A program made the position numbers and the translations under genes. Below are positions 44,108-51,606 of a stretch of 64,000 nucleotides of DNA, in pieces. The notes under the pieces were generated by a model that was given only the letters and a program-made list of their open reading frames with translations, had not been told where the DNA came from and searched no databases. How positions within the stretch are numbered: position 1 is the stretch's first letter; every line of letters begins with the position of its first letter. Source of the DNA: Acidaminobacter sp. (lineage in GTDB: Bacteria > Bacillota > Clostridia > Peptostreptococcales > Acidaminobacteraceae). The stretch covers positions 62,001-126,000 of the forward strand of contig NZ_JAOTSB010000003.1 in assembly GCF_030247605.1 (NCBI RefSeq), read 5' to 3'.

Positions 44108-44173
44108 GAGCTTCTTCAAACCACAGCTTAGGAAATTTTGCGTAAAAAGAATCGTACTTAATATTACCAACGA

Positions 44174-44214
44174 AAAAGGATGTCCGGTTTTCTCTGAAAA
44201 CCGGACATCCTTTT
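44174..44214. terminator. Perfect 19-bp stem terminator
   Basis: AAAAGGATGTCCGGTTTTC (44174-44192) pairs without mismatch to GAAAACCGGACATCCTTTT (44196-44214) around a 3-base loop, with A- and T-runs on both sides. It ends trkH and can also end the minus-strand small gene. Confidence 0.93.
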
Positions 44215-44262
44215 AAAATTTCATGATTTAACTCGTGGAATTTCCAACGCTGCTCGCTAAAT

Positions 44263-44421
44263 TTAGCGAGGGCGTCCAAAAAAGAAAGGGGAGGCGAGGA
44301 TAAACCCAACAAGAATACCTGCGCCGGCCTTTACGTAATCGCCCTGGAACAAGTAAATGATGCCGAAGACCACTAAAGCTATTCCGCCCACCAGCGGGGC
44401 ATAATGTTTGATCTTATTCAT
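44263..44421 (-). CDS. Small two-helix membrane protein, unknown function
   Basis: A 52-residue minus-strand ORF. GAGGCG (reverse complement near 44429-44434) lies about 8 bases before the ATG at 44421. The product begins MNKIKHYAPLVGGIALVVFG, has two hydrophobic helices (residues ~8-25 and ~32-48) joined by a short QGDYVKAG turn, and ends FFFGRPR. It lies 54 bases downstream of the Xaa-Pro peptidase on the same strand, probably in its transcript. I do not recognise a family. Confidence 0.65.
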   Translation of the reverse strand: MNKIKHYAPLVGGIALVVFGIIYLFQGDYVKAGAGILVGFILASPFFFGRPR

Positions 44422-44475
44422 ATAAGACGCCTCCAAAAATGATATTGTGGACTGGGAGCAGCGCTGACGCTCAGT

Positions 44476-45558
44476 TTAACCAATGACTGTCAGTGCTTTT
44501 GAGAAATGATTCAAGACTTCGCATCCGGTTTCAGTGACAAGGACCAGGTCCTCAATCCTAACGCCAAATTCATTTTGGAGATAGATCCCCGGTTCAATGG
44601 AAAATACCATCCCCCGCTCTAGGCGTGCGGTATTGACAGAGGAGACATCCCCGAACTCGTGGACTTCCATGCCTATGGAATGGCCGGTACGATGCGTGAA
44701 GAAAGCCCCATATCCTCCGGCTTCGATGACCTGTCGAGCTGCCGTATCAACATCACAGAACCGGGCGCCGGGGCGAACTGCAGCAATGGCAGCGAGGTTA
44801 GCCTGATGCACCAGGTCGTATACCTGGCGGGCCTTTTCAGAGACGCTTTTATAGAAAAACGTCCGGGTCATGTCCGAGCAATAGTCGTCTTTGATGCATC
44901 CAATATCGCAAATAATTGACGCCCCCGGCTGAATCGGTACATTTCCACTATCGTGATGAGGCAGCGCAGCGTTGGCGCCAAAAGCGATAATGGGCGTAAA
45001 AGAAATGCCGTCCGTCCCTAAAGTCCTATAAGTTTCCTTCAGAAGGCGGCTGAGTTCAAGCTCGGTGCATCCATCCTCAACAGAGGAGGCCAAAACTTTC
45101 ATAGCCTGATCATTCAGCTCAGAAGCATTTCTCATCAGTGCCTGCTCGTTGACATCTTTGACCAGCCGTACTGAATCTACAGCTGGAGAGCCAATGATAA
45201 AGGACGCGTGCGAGAGCTTTTCCATGAGCGGCAGCAGAAAGCGCGCCGGCCATGTTTTATCTATGCCTATGTCGCCTTCGTCCCTCATGTATTCTGCCAA
45301 CAGGGAAATGCTGTCATCCGTGTCGCTGAAGTAGTGGATCTGAAGGTCTGACGCATCCTTTGTCTGAATTGGGAAGAGCCCATTGACAAATAACCGCTTC
45401 TCGCCGCTCAGGTTCAGGTAGAGAACAAGCATTCTTTCTCCAGGTTGGATCCATACTCCGGTCAGATAAAAAATGGAAGCGGGATCAGAAATAAGCATTT
45501 GTCCCATTTGGGTTTGAAGCATATAATCCGTTACACGGTCTAATCTCAACTGGTTCAC
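44476..45558 (-). CDS. M24-family Xaa-Pro peptidase
   Basis: Metallopeptidase of the aminopeptidase P/prolidase group, 360 residues: N-terminal creatinase-like domain (~1-125) and C-terminal pita-bread catalytic domain. Metal ligands are visible as the His of LPHHDSGN near 207, Asp in ICDIGCIKDDYCSDMTR near 222-233, the His in THRTGHSIGMEVHE near 298, and Glu in FSIEPGIYL near 330 plus a late Glu. It releases N-terminal residues linked to proline from peptides, in the cytoplasm. The GTG start has GGAGGGG about 6 bases upstream. Confidence 0.92.
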   Translation of the reverse strand: MNQLRLDRVTDYMLQTQMGQMLISDPASIFYLTGVWIQPGERMLVLYLNLSGEKRLFVNGLFPIQTKDASDLQIHYFSDTDDSISLLAEYMRDEGDIGIDKTWPARFLLPLMEKLSHASFIIGSPAVDSVRLVKDVNEQALMRNASELNDQAMKVLASSVEDGCTELELSRLLKETYRTLGTDGISFTPIIAFGANAALPHHDSGNVPIQPGASIICDIGCIKDDYCSDMTRTFFYKSVSEKARQVYDLVHQANLAAIAAVRPGARFCDVDTAARQVIEAGGYGAFFTHRTGHSIGMEVHEFGDVSSVNTARLERGMVFSIEPGIYLQNEFGVRIEDLVLVTETGCEVLNHFSKALTVIG

Positions 45559-45588
45559 TTTTACCCCTCCATGCTCAATGCTACTCTA

Positions 45589-45594
45589 ATTATA
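45589..45594 (-). promoter_or_regulatory. Extended -10 element for the Xaa-Pro peptidase gene
   Basis: The minus strand reads TGATATAAT; TATAAT is the reverse complement of 45589-45594. It lies about 31 bases before the start codon. No clear -35 is seen. Confidence 0.4.
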
Positions 45595-45707
45595 TCAGGT
45601 TGAGATGGGCAAGTGGTACTGAACTTTATGCCAGAGAGTGAATTTTGCCGATGGTTTTGTGACCGGCACAAACGCCTATAATATTGAACAAAAAGGATCA
45701 GTCACAT

Positions 45708-45767
45708 AAAAAAGAAAATTGGCGCGAACCGCAGACGGAGATCGACTGCGGTTAAAACCAATTTTCT
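45708..45767 (-). terminator. Terminator of the ABC-F gene
   Basis: AGAAAATTGG (45713-45722) pairs with CCAATTTTCT (45758-45767), and AACCGCAG (45727-45734) with CTGCGGTT (45746-45753). On the minus strand it is followed by a T-rich run. Confidence 0.85.
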
Positions 45768-45780
45768 ATGATAGCTGCCT

Positions 45781-47370
45781 TTATTTACCTTTGCTCTCGA
45801 GGTATTCGTCAAAGGTCATCAATCTGTCAACCATGCCCGCAGGGGAGAGCTCAATAATGCGGTTGGCAACAGTCTGGATGAGCTCATGGTCGTGGGAGGA
45901 TAATAGAATGTTGCTGTTGTAAGCGCCGAGACCATTGTTGAGGGCAGTGATGGATTCGAGATCCAAGTGGTTTGTCGGTTGGTCGAGGACTAGGACATTA
46001 GCGCCCGAGAGCATCATTCTGGAGAGCATGCAGCGTACGCGCTCGCCGCCGGAAAGCACAGTAGCAGACTTGAGCGCTTCTTCGCCTGAAAACAGCATAC
46101 GTCCCAGGAAGCCGCGGATATACGTTGCGTCCTTTTCTACGGAGTATTGTCTGAGCCAATCCACGAGGTTCATATCGATATCATTGAAGAACTCTGAGTT
46201 GTCCTTAGGAAAATAGGACTTGGTAATGGTGACGCCCCATTTGATTGTACCGCTGTCCGGCTCGAGCTCGCCCATAAGGACTTTGAAAAGGACGGTGTTG
46301 ACCAGCTCGTTATCTCCGACGAATGCGATCTTGTCACCTTTGCGTACAGTGAAGCTGACATCCTTGAACATGAGCTCGCCGTCAATGGACTTGGAGAGAT
46401 CCTCGACAATCAGAATGTCGTTGCCCACCTCGCGGTCCGGTTTGAAACCAACAAACGGATAGCGTCTTGTGGAAGGCTGAATGTCATCCAGCGTAATCTT
46501 ATCCAAAAGTTTTTTCCTGGAAGTCGCCTGTTTGGATTTTGAGGCGTTGGCACTGAACCGCGTGATAAAATCCTGCAGCTGCTTGATCTTTTCTTCTTTT
46601 TTCTTATTTTGGTCCTTTGACATTTGAAGCGCCAATTGGCTGGATTCATACCAGAAATCATAGTTGCCCACAAACATCTTGATCTTCCCAAAGTCGACGT
46701 CTGTCACATGGGTACAGACTTTGTTCAAGAAGTGCCGGTCGTGGGAAACGACTATGACGGTACCTTCAAAGTCGATCAGAAAATCCTCCAGCCAATTGAT
46801 GGACTGGATATCGAGGTTGTTTGTAGGCTCGTCCAGGATCAGGACGCCGGGCTTGCCGAACAGGGCCTGCGCGAGCAAGACCTTGACTTTTTCTGAGCCC
46901 ATGAGCTCTGACATTTTTTTGTAGTGCATGTCCGTTGTGATGCCCAGACCCTGAAGAAGGGATGAGGCCTCTGATTCTGCTTCCCAGCCGCCCATTTCGG
47001 CAAATTCGTGCTCTAACTCAGCAGCGCGCATGCCGTCCTCGTCAGTGAAGTCTTCCTTCATATATATTGCATCTTTTTCCTTCATGACCTCGCTAAGCCG
47101 CTGATTGCCGAGAATAACCGTTTCCATGACTTCGTTCTGATCAAATTCAAAGTGGTCCTGTTTCAGGACAGACAGTCTCGTGCCGGACGCGACAATAACA
47201 TCGCCGGTATTGGGCTCGAGGTCGCCGGACAGGATCTTTAGAAAGGTACTCTTTCCGGCGCCATTTGCGCCTATGACACCATAACAGTTGCCGGGAATAA
47301 ATTTTAAGTTGACGTCTTCAAAGAGCTTGCGCTCGCCAAAACGCAGACTGACGTTGGATACTGTAATCAC
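45781..47370 (-). CDS. ABC-F family ATPase
   Basis: Soluble tandem-ABC protein of 529 residues with no membrane domain. First nucleotide-binding domain: Walker A GANGAGKST near residue 33, signature near 155 and DEPTNNLD near 182. A charged linker (~240-300, rich in Lys/Gln) follows. The second domain has a divergent Walker A (GDNELVNT, no GKS/T), signature LSGGERVRC near 440 and DQPTNHLD near 462. ABC-F proteins act on ribosomes; this layout resembles the YbiT group rather than classic resistance factors. The divergent second P-loop is notable. GTG start with GAGGA upstream; a TATAAT (reverse complement of 47409-47414) lies ahead. Confidence 0.9.
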   Translation of the reverse strand: MITVSNVSLRFGERKLFEDVNLKFIPGNCYGVIGANGAGKSTFLKILSGDLEPNTGDVIVASGTRLSVLKQDHFEFDQNEVMETVILGNQRLSEVMKEKDAIYMKEDFTDEDGMRAAELEHEFAEMGGWEAESEASSLLQGLGITTDMHYKKMSELMGSEKVKVLLAQALFGKPGVLILDEPTNNLDIQSINWLEDFLIDFEGTVIVVSHDRHFLNKVCTHVTDVDFGKIKMFVGNYDFWYESSQLALQMSKDQNKKKEEKIKQLQDFITRFSANASKSKQATSRKKLLDKITLDDIQPSTRRYPFVGFKPDREVGNDILIVEDLSKSIDGELMFKDVSFTVRKGDKIAFVGDNELVNTVLFKVLMGELEPDSGTIKWGVTITKSYFPKDNSEFFNDIDMNLVDWLRQYSVEKDATYIRGFLGRMLFSGEEALKSATVLSGGERVRCMLSRMMLSGANVLVLDQPTNHLDLESITALNNGLGAYNSNILLSSHDHELIQTVANRIIELSPAGMVDRLMTFDEYLESKGK

Positions 47371-47465
47371 AATGCATCTTCCTCAATTCATTATTTGTAC
47401 AACTTAGCATTATATCACAAAAGTAGGTTTTGTGCTCATAAAACTGAATTGACGCAAAATTCGCA

Positions 47466-47494
47466 TTGTAGGCGGATTTATAGCATGCTATACT
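47466..47494 (+). promoter_or_regulatory. Promoter of the tungstate/pterin-cofactor operon
   Basis: TTGTAG (47466-47471) N17 TATACT (47489-47494). The predicted start near 47501 gives a ~320-base leader before tupA. Confidence 0.6.
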
Positions 47495-47539
47495 TAAAAC
47501 AGCGGTTCACAACATAATGCGCTTTTTTCGAGCTGAATA

Positions 47540-47735
47540 GCCTAAAGCACGCGGTCAAGTCTGAAACATTCGGACTGACAGGCTGTGTCATGGCCTTCAG
47601 CCGCCGGGTCACAGGAGAAATTCTGGGGCCTCCCACTTGAGGAAAGGAAAAAGCCCTATACGAACTTTTAAGGACAGGTCATTACATAGGCGGCGCGACT
47701 CGCGGCGCCGGAAGACGCCAACTAAGCGTGACTAT
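47540..47735 (+). ncRNA. Candidate Moco/Tuco-type riboswitch in the tupA leader
   Basis: A structured leader with a possible closing helix CACGC (47548-47552)/GCGTG (47726-47730). Inside are a hairpin over 47554-47579 (GTCAAGTC/GACTGAC), the GAAA-tetraloop hairpin CAGGA-GAAA-TTCTG (about 47612-47625), and the segment GGGGCCTCCCACTTGAGG. I recall GGCCUCCC next to GNRA-capped stems as a feature of the Moco RNA motif. The genes downstream (tungstate import and pyranopterin cofactor synthesis) fit a tungsten-cofactor sensor. No covariance search was possible, so the family call is tentative. Confidence 0.5.
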
Positions 47736-47780
47736 GACATTCGTATACTTAAAAGATCTGACTTCGGGCGTCCTTTTTTT
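47714..47780 (+). terminator. Leader terminator of the tup operon (likely riboswitch platform)
   Basis: GACGCC (47714-47719) can pair with GGCGTC (47767-47772), followed directly by CTTTTTTT. The 5' arm lies within or next to the candidate riboswitch fold, so the two structures could be mutually exclusive. A second small GGAT/ATCC hairpin with a T-rich loop precedes the ribosome binding site. Confidence 0.6.
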
Positions 47781-47821
47781 GAGGATGTTTTTTTATCCCC
47801 AAAATCTAAGGAGGCAATCAC

Positions 47822-48757
47822 ATGAAAATGAAATTTTGTTCAATCTCAAAAAAGTCAATCAACACCATGCTGCTGACAATGCTGCTCTTGTCGCTCGTTC
47901 TGTTTGGCGCGGGCTGCAGCCAGCCGGCCCCGGCTGAAGCGCCGGCCGAGACACCTGCCGAGACACCTGCAGAAACGCCGGCTGAATCGACGCTGCCGTC
48001 CCTGGAGGGTCAGACCCTGATTCTTTCCACAACCACCAGCACTCAGGACAGCGGACTTCTGGATTTTATTCTTCCGGATTTCGAAACTAAAACCGGCGCT
48101 GAAGTCAAAGTTGTTGCCGTGGGTTCCGGTGCAGCCATTCAGATGGGCGTCGACGGAGAAGCAGATGTCCTGTTGGTTCATGCTAAGGCAGATGAAGAGA
48201 AATTTGTGGCAGATGGCCACGGACTCCAGCGTTTCTCTGTCATGTACAATGATTTTGTCGTTGTGGGACCATCGGCAGACCCTGCAGCACTTAAAGGGGC
48301 ATCCTTCGCGAATGCCGGCGAAGCCCTCAAGCAGATCATGGACAAAGGCGCTTCCTTTGTTTCCAGAGGGGATGACTCCGGCACCCACAAAAAAGAGAAC
48401 AGCCTCTGGAAATTGGCTGACATGACACCGTCAGGCGATCAGTACGTTTCAGCGGGCAAAGGGATGGGCGACGTTCTGCAAATGGCGGACGAGCTTCAAG
48501 CTTACACGCTCACGGACCGGGCGACCTATCTCAGCATGAAGGATAATCTGGAGCTTGAGATTGTTACGGAAGGCCTTGACGGGCTGCTCAATCCTTATGG
48601 CGTCATTGCCGTCAATCCGGACAAGAATGCCCAGATTAATGCAGAGGCTGCCCAAGCCTTCATTGATTGGATCGTCTCAGATGAGGCACAGAAGCTGATT
48701 GGAGAATATGGCGTAGAAAAGTTTGGCGCGCCGCTGTTCTTCCCGGACGCGGAATAG
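47822..48757 (+). CDS. tupA: Tungstate ABC transporter substrate-binding protein
   Basis: Binds tungstate outside the membrane for the TupBC importer. The 311-residue lipoprotein precursor has a signal peptide ending in a GAGC lipobox near residue 32. Next comes a low-complexity linker of repeated PAET units, then the Tup-type binding domain with the TTTS oxyanion-binding motif (LILSTTTSTQDSGLL near 65), SRGDDSGTHKKE near 178, and DRATYLSM near 230. TTTS distinguishes TupA from ModA-type proteins. AAGGAGG (47808-47814) precedes ATG 47822. Regulated by the structured leader upstream. Confidence 0.93.
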   Translation: MKMKFCSISKKSINTMLLTMLLLSLVLFGAGCSQPAPAEAPAETPAETPAETPAESTLPSLEGQTLILSTTTSTQDSGLLDFILPDFETKTGAEVKVVAVGSGAAIQMGVDGEADVLLVHAKADEEKFVADGHGLQRFSVMYNDFVVVGPSADPAALKGASFANAGEALKQIMDKGASFVSRGDDSGTHKKENSLWKLADMTPSGDQYVSAGKGMGDVLQMADELQAYTLTDRATYLSMKDNLELEIVTEGLDGLLNPYGVIAVNPDKNAQINAEAAQAFIDWIVSDEAQKLIGEYGVEKFGAPLFFPDAE

Positions 48758-48857
48758 TTTGACTTGTGGACCGCTGCCACACCGCAAAACAAAGAAGAGG
48801 GTGTCAGACACCCGTTTCCGCCATCATGAAGATAGGGTCGACAGGCATAAGACGCAA

Positions 48858-48902
48858 CAGGCCAAGGCCACGGTGACCTTTGGCCTGTCGACCAACATTT
48901 TT
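48858..48902 (+). terminator. Hairpin between tupA and tupB, partial terminator
   Basis: CAGGCCAAGG (48858-48867) pairs with CCTTTGGCCTG (48877-48887) with one bulge; TTTTT occurs at 48898-48902. It could reduce read-through so that the binding protein is made in excess. Confidence 0.6.
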
Positions 48903-48922
48903 CGCAAAGGAGGGAAAACAGA

Positions 48923-49615
48923 TTGGACTATATCGCAGACGGATTTAAGCAAGCCTTTAATCTGTTGATCTCCATGGATTCAGAGGTGTACAGCGTTATA
49001 GGCTTGTCTCTTGTCGTTTCGACATTGTCAGCCTTGATCGCGGGCCTGTTTGGAACTGTGCTCGGCATTTACACAGGACTCAAGGCATTTAGAGGAAAGC
49101 GGCTCTATGCCAGAATCCTTTATACAATGATGGGACTGCCGCCGGTGGTCGTTGGACTTCTGGTGGCCATCCTGCTCTCCCGCCGCGGCCCTATGGGTTC
49201 CCTGGAACTGATTTTTACTCCCACGGCTATGGTCATAGCCCAGGTCATCCTGGTCACGCCTATTGTGACGGGTATTGTCTTCAATGTCACCGTCAAAAGG
49301 GGCAGAGAGGTCTATGAGCTGGGGAAGACCCTGGGTGGCGGCCATGTGGCGATCCTCGGACTCTTTCTGAAAGAGCTGAAGGCAGAGCTCATGGCGGCTT
49401 TCGTCACTGGATTTGGCCGGGCCGTCTCAGAGGTAGGGGCTGTTATGATTGTAGGTGGCAATATTCAAGGGCACACACGGGTCATGACGACTTATATAGC
49501 CATGAACAACAGTATGGGCAATTACGCAAAATCCATAGCTATGGCCATAGTGCTTCTCAGCCTGTCCTTTCTGGCGAACGCATTTGTCTATCACGCCGCC
49601 GGGGAGGAGATCTGA
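48923..49615 (+). CDS. tupB: Tungstate ABC transporter permease
   Basis: Membrane subunit of the tungstate importer, 230 residues with about five to six helices. The EAA-type cytoplasmic loop that docks on the ATPase is seen as YELGKTLGGGHVAILGLFLKEL near residue 130; GRAVSEVGAVMIVGGN near 165 is the conserved permease end. TTG 48923 follows AAAGGAGGG (48906-48914) at 8 bases. The stop is joined to tupC (TGATG). Confidence 0.92.
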   Translation: MDYIADGFKQAFNLLISMDSEVYSVIGLSLVVSTLSALIAGLFGTVLGIYTGLKAFRGKRLYARILYTMMGLPPVVVGLLVAILLSRRGPMGSLELIFTPTAMVIAQVILVTPIVTGIVFNVTVKRGREVYELGKTLGGGHVAILGLFLKELKAELMAAFVTGFGRAVSEVGAVMIVGGNIQGHTRVMTTYIAMNNSMGNYAKSIAMAIVLLSLSFLANAFVYHAAGEEI

Positions 49616-50304
49616 TGGAGCTCAGAATAGAAGCACTGGTCAAACGCCACGGAAAACGGGTTTTATTTGACATTGAAAATCTCAGACTGCCTACAGGCGG
49701 TCTGTACGGACTGATGGGACCGAATGGCGCCGGTAAGACAACGCTGCTCAAAATGGCAGCGGGTCTTGAAAAGCCGGATCATGGAAGGTTTCTTTACGAC
49801 GGACGCGCCTGGCATAAAGGTCTGTTTACCGAAACGACTTATCTCAGTCAAAAGGCATATATGATGAACGCAACCGTTGAGGACAACGTGGGTTGGCCAC
49901 TTGAAGTGAGGGGCGTCAGAGGGCTGGAACGGGACAAAAGAGTCAGGCTTGCCCTGGAGCGGATGGAGATTCCGGAACTCGCCAGCCGAAAAGCGACGAC
50001 ACTTTCCGGTGGGGAAGCGCAGAAGGTGGCATTGGCCAGAGCCCTGGTCTTTGAGCCCAGACTCCTCTTGATGGACGAGCCAGCCGCCAGTCTGGACCGA
50101 CAGGCGACGGAACTCTTTGAGTCCAGGCTGATCCAGTACCACAGTGAAACCGGCGCAACCATCATTTTGGTGACACACAGCGCAGAGCAAGCTCAAAGAT
50201 GCTGCAAAGAACTGCTGTGGCTCCAGGAGGGCCGACTGGAAATTTCAATGCTGCAAACGCCAATAGACGACACTACACGAGGTGATGGAGTTGGATCTTT
50301 TTAA
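49615..50304 (+). CDS. tupC: Tungstate ABC transporter ATP-binding protein
   Basis: Energises tungstate import. The 229-residue ATPase has Walker A GPNGAGKTT near residue 36, a Q-loop in YLSQKAYM near 78, signature LSGGEAQKVALA near 128, Walker B LLLMDEPAASLD near 148, and the switch His in VTHSAEQA near 186. It lacks the C-terminal TOBE domain of ModC. ATG overlaps the tupB stop, and its own end overlaps the moeA start. Confidence 0.93.
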   Translation: MELRIEALVKRHGKRVLFDIENLRLPTGGLYGLMGPNGAGKTTLLKMAAGLEKPDHGRFLYDGRAWHKGLFTETTYLSQKAYMMNATVEDNVGWPLEVRGVRGLERDKRVRLALERMEIPELASRKATTLSGGEAQKVALARALVFEPRLLLMDEPAASLDRQATELFESRLIQYHSETGATIILVTHSAEQAQRCCKELLWLQEGRLEISMLQTPIDDTTRGDGVGSF

Positions 50305-51574
50305 CGTTTTGACACTGCGGGAAGTCACGGCAAAGCTCAACGAAACCTTTGCAGAACTTGCGCGGCCCAAAGAAAGTCTCCCCCTGGAGAAAGCCCTTGG
50401 CAGAATTCTGGCCGAAGATCAAACCGCCACTGAGGATGTCCCTCATTTCTCAAGGTCCGTAGTGGATGGCTACGCCGTGAGAGCCAAAGACACCTTTGGT
50501 GCCAGTGAGAGCATTCCCGGGTTCTTAAATCTCGTTGGGGCTGTGGAAATGGGAAAGCCGGCGCTTCGAGCCGTAAAATCCGGAGAGGCCGTTTATGTAC
50601 CCACGGGGGGCGCGCTGCCGGAGGGGGCGGACGCCGTTGTTATGATTGAGTACACCGAGCCTTTTGGCGCTGGACAGATTGCGGTCCACCGACCATCGGC
50701 ACCCCTTGAAAATGTTATGCAAAAAGGTGATGACCTCACCAGCGGCGAAGTCGTCCTAAAACGCGGCACGCGCCTCAGGCCTCAGGACCTGGGGGTTTTG
50801 TCCGCCCTTGGGATCGAAAATGTTCAGGTGTTTGCGCCGTTTCAGGTCAGCGTCCTCTCAACGGGGGATGAAATTGTACCAATCGGGCAAAAGCCAACGG
50901 CGGGCCAGATCAGGGACATCAACAGCTATACCATTTCCGGGCTGATTGAGGCGGCAGGTGGCCACGTGAAGCGCGCCATCCTCGTGAAGGACAATTTTGA
51001 CGCTCTGAAATGGGCCGTCTCGGAAGCGGTTTCGGACAGCGATCTGGTCCTGCTCTCGGGGGGCAGCTCCGTGGGCGAGAAGGATTACACTCAAAGGGTG
51101 ATCCAGTCCTTCGAGGACTCGGAGATCCTGGCTCACGGCCTCGGGATCAAGCCGGGCAAGCCGACCGTAGTTGCCAGAATAGGCGGGGTGCCTGTCTTTG
51201 GCCTTCCGGGCCAGCCCGCTTCCGCCATGATGATTTTCAAAGCGGTCGTAGAGCCGCTCCTTCAAAGACTGACAGGAGAACAGATCTTTTCTTTAGCCGA
51301 TGGCTCCGGTACTGAGCAAGCAGAAGAACTTGCTGCCCTTTTCAGTAAGCGGACAGTCAACGCGGTCGCGTCATCGAATATCCATGCGGCGCCAGGCAGG
51401 ACGACTTTCCAAATGGTCTCCCTTGAGCGGCGATCAGGCAAGCTGACTGCCATCCCTGTCCACGGCAAATCGGGCATGATTTCCCTGATGAGCAGAGCGG
51501 ACGGCTATATCCAAATTGAGCCTGAGCAGGAGGGCATCCTCCAAAACGAACCTGTTCAAGTGATCCTGTTCTAG
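50291..51574 (+). CDS. moeA: Molybdopterin molybdotransferase MoeA (first copy)
   Basis: Inserts the metal oxyanion (Mo or W) into adenylated pyranopterin. The 427-residue protein shows VVDGYAVRAKD near residue 57, STGDEIVPIG near 191, the LLSGGSSVGEKDY segment near 252 and GLPGQPASAM near 302. The C-terminal domain IV is present. TTG 50291 is preceded by GAGGTG (50279-50284) at 6 bases; upstream in-frame ATG 50285 overlaps this site. It overlaps tupC by 14 bases. Two MoeA-type genes in one tungstate operon suggest that one may be tungsten-specific, an inference. Confidence 0.92.
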   Translation: MDLFNVLTLREVTAKLNETFAELARPKESLPLEKALGRILAEDQTATEDVPHFSRSVVDGYAVRAKDTFGASESIPGFLNLVGAVEMGKPALRAVKSGEAVYVPTGGALPEGADAVVMIEYTEPFGAGQIAVHRPSAPLENVMQKGDDLTSGEVVLKRGTRLRPQDLGVLSALGIENVQVFAPFQVSVLSTGDEIVPIGQKPTAGQIRDINSYTISGLIEAAGGHVKRAILVKDNFDALKWAVSEAVSDSDLVLLSGGSSVGEKDYTQRVIQSFEDSEILAHGLGIKPGKPTVVARIGGVPVFGLPGQPASAMMIFKAVVEPLLQRLTGEQIFSLADGSGTEQAEELAALFSKRTVNAVASSNIHAAPGRTTFQMVSLERRSGKLTAIPVHGKSGMISLMSRADGYIQIEPEQEGILQNEPVQVILF

Positions 51575-51606
51575 AATCTTGACCAATCCACCGGAGGTGT
51601 CGGCAA

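Noticed and set aside
47935-47990. Repeated PAET codons in tupA, considered as a recombination repeat
   Set aside because: It is in frame and encodes a normal flexible linker after a lipoprotein Cys. Only minor length variation would be expected.
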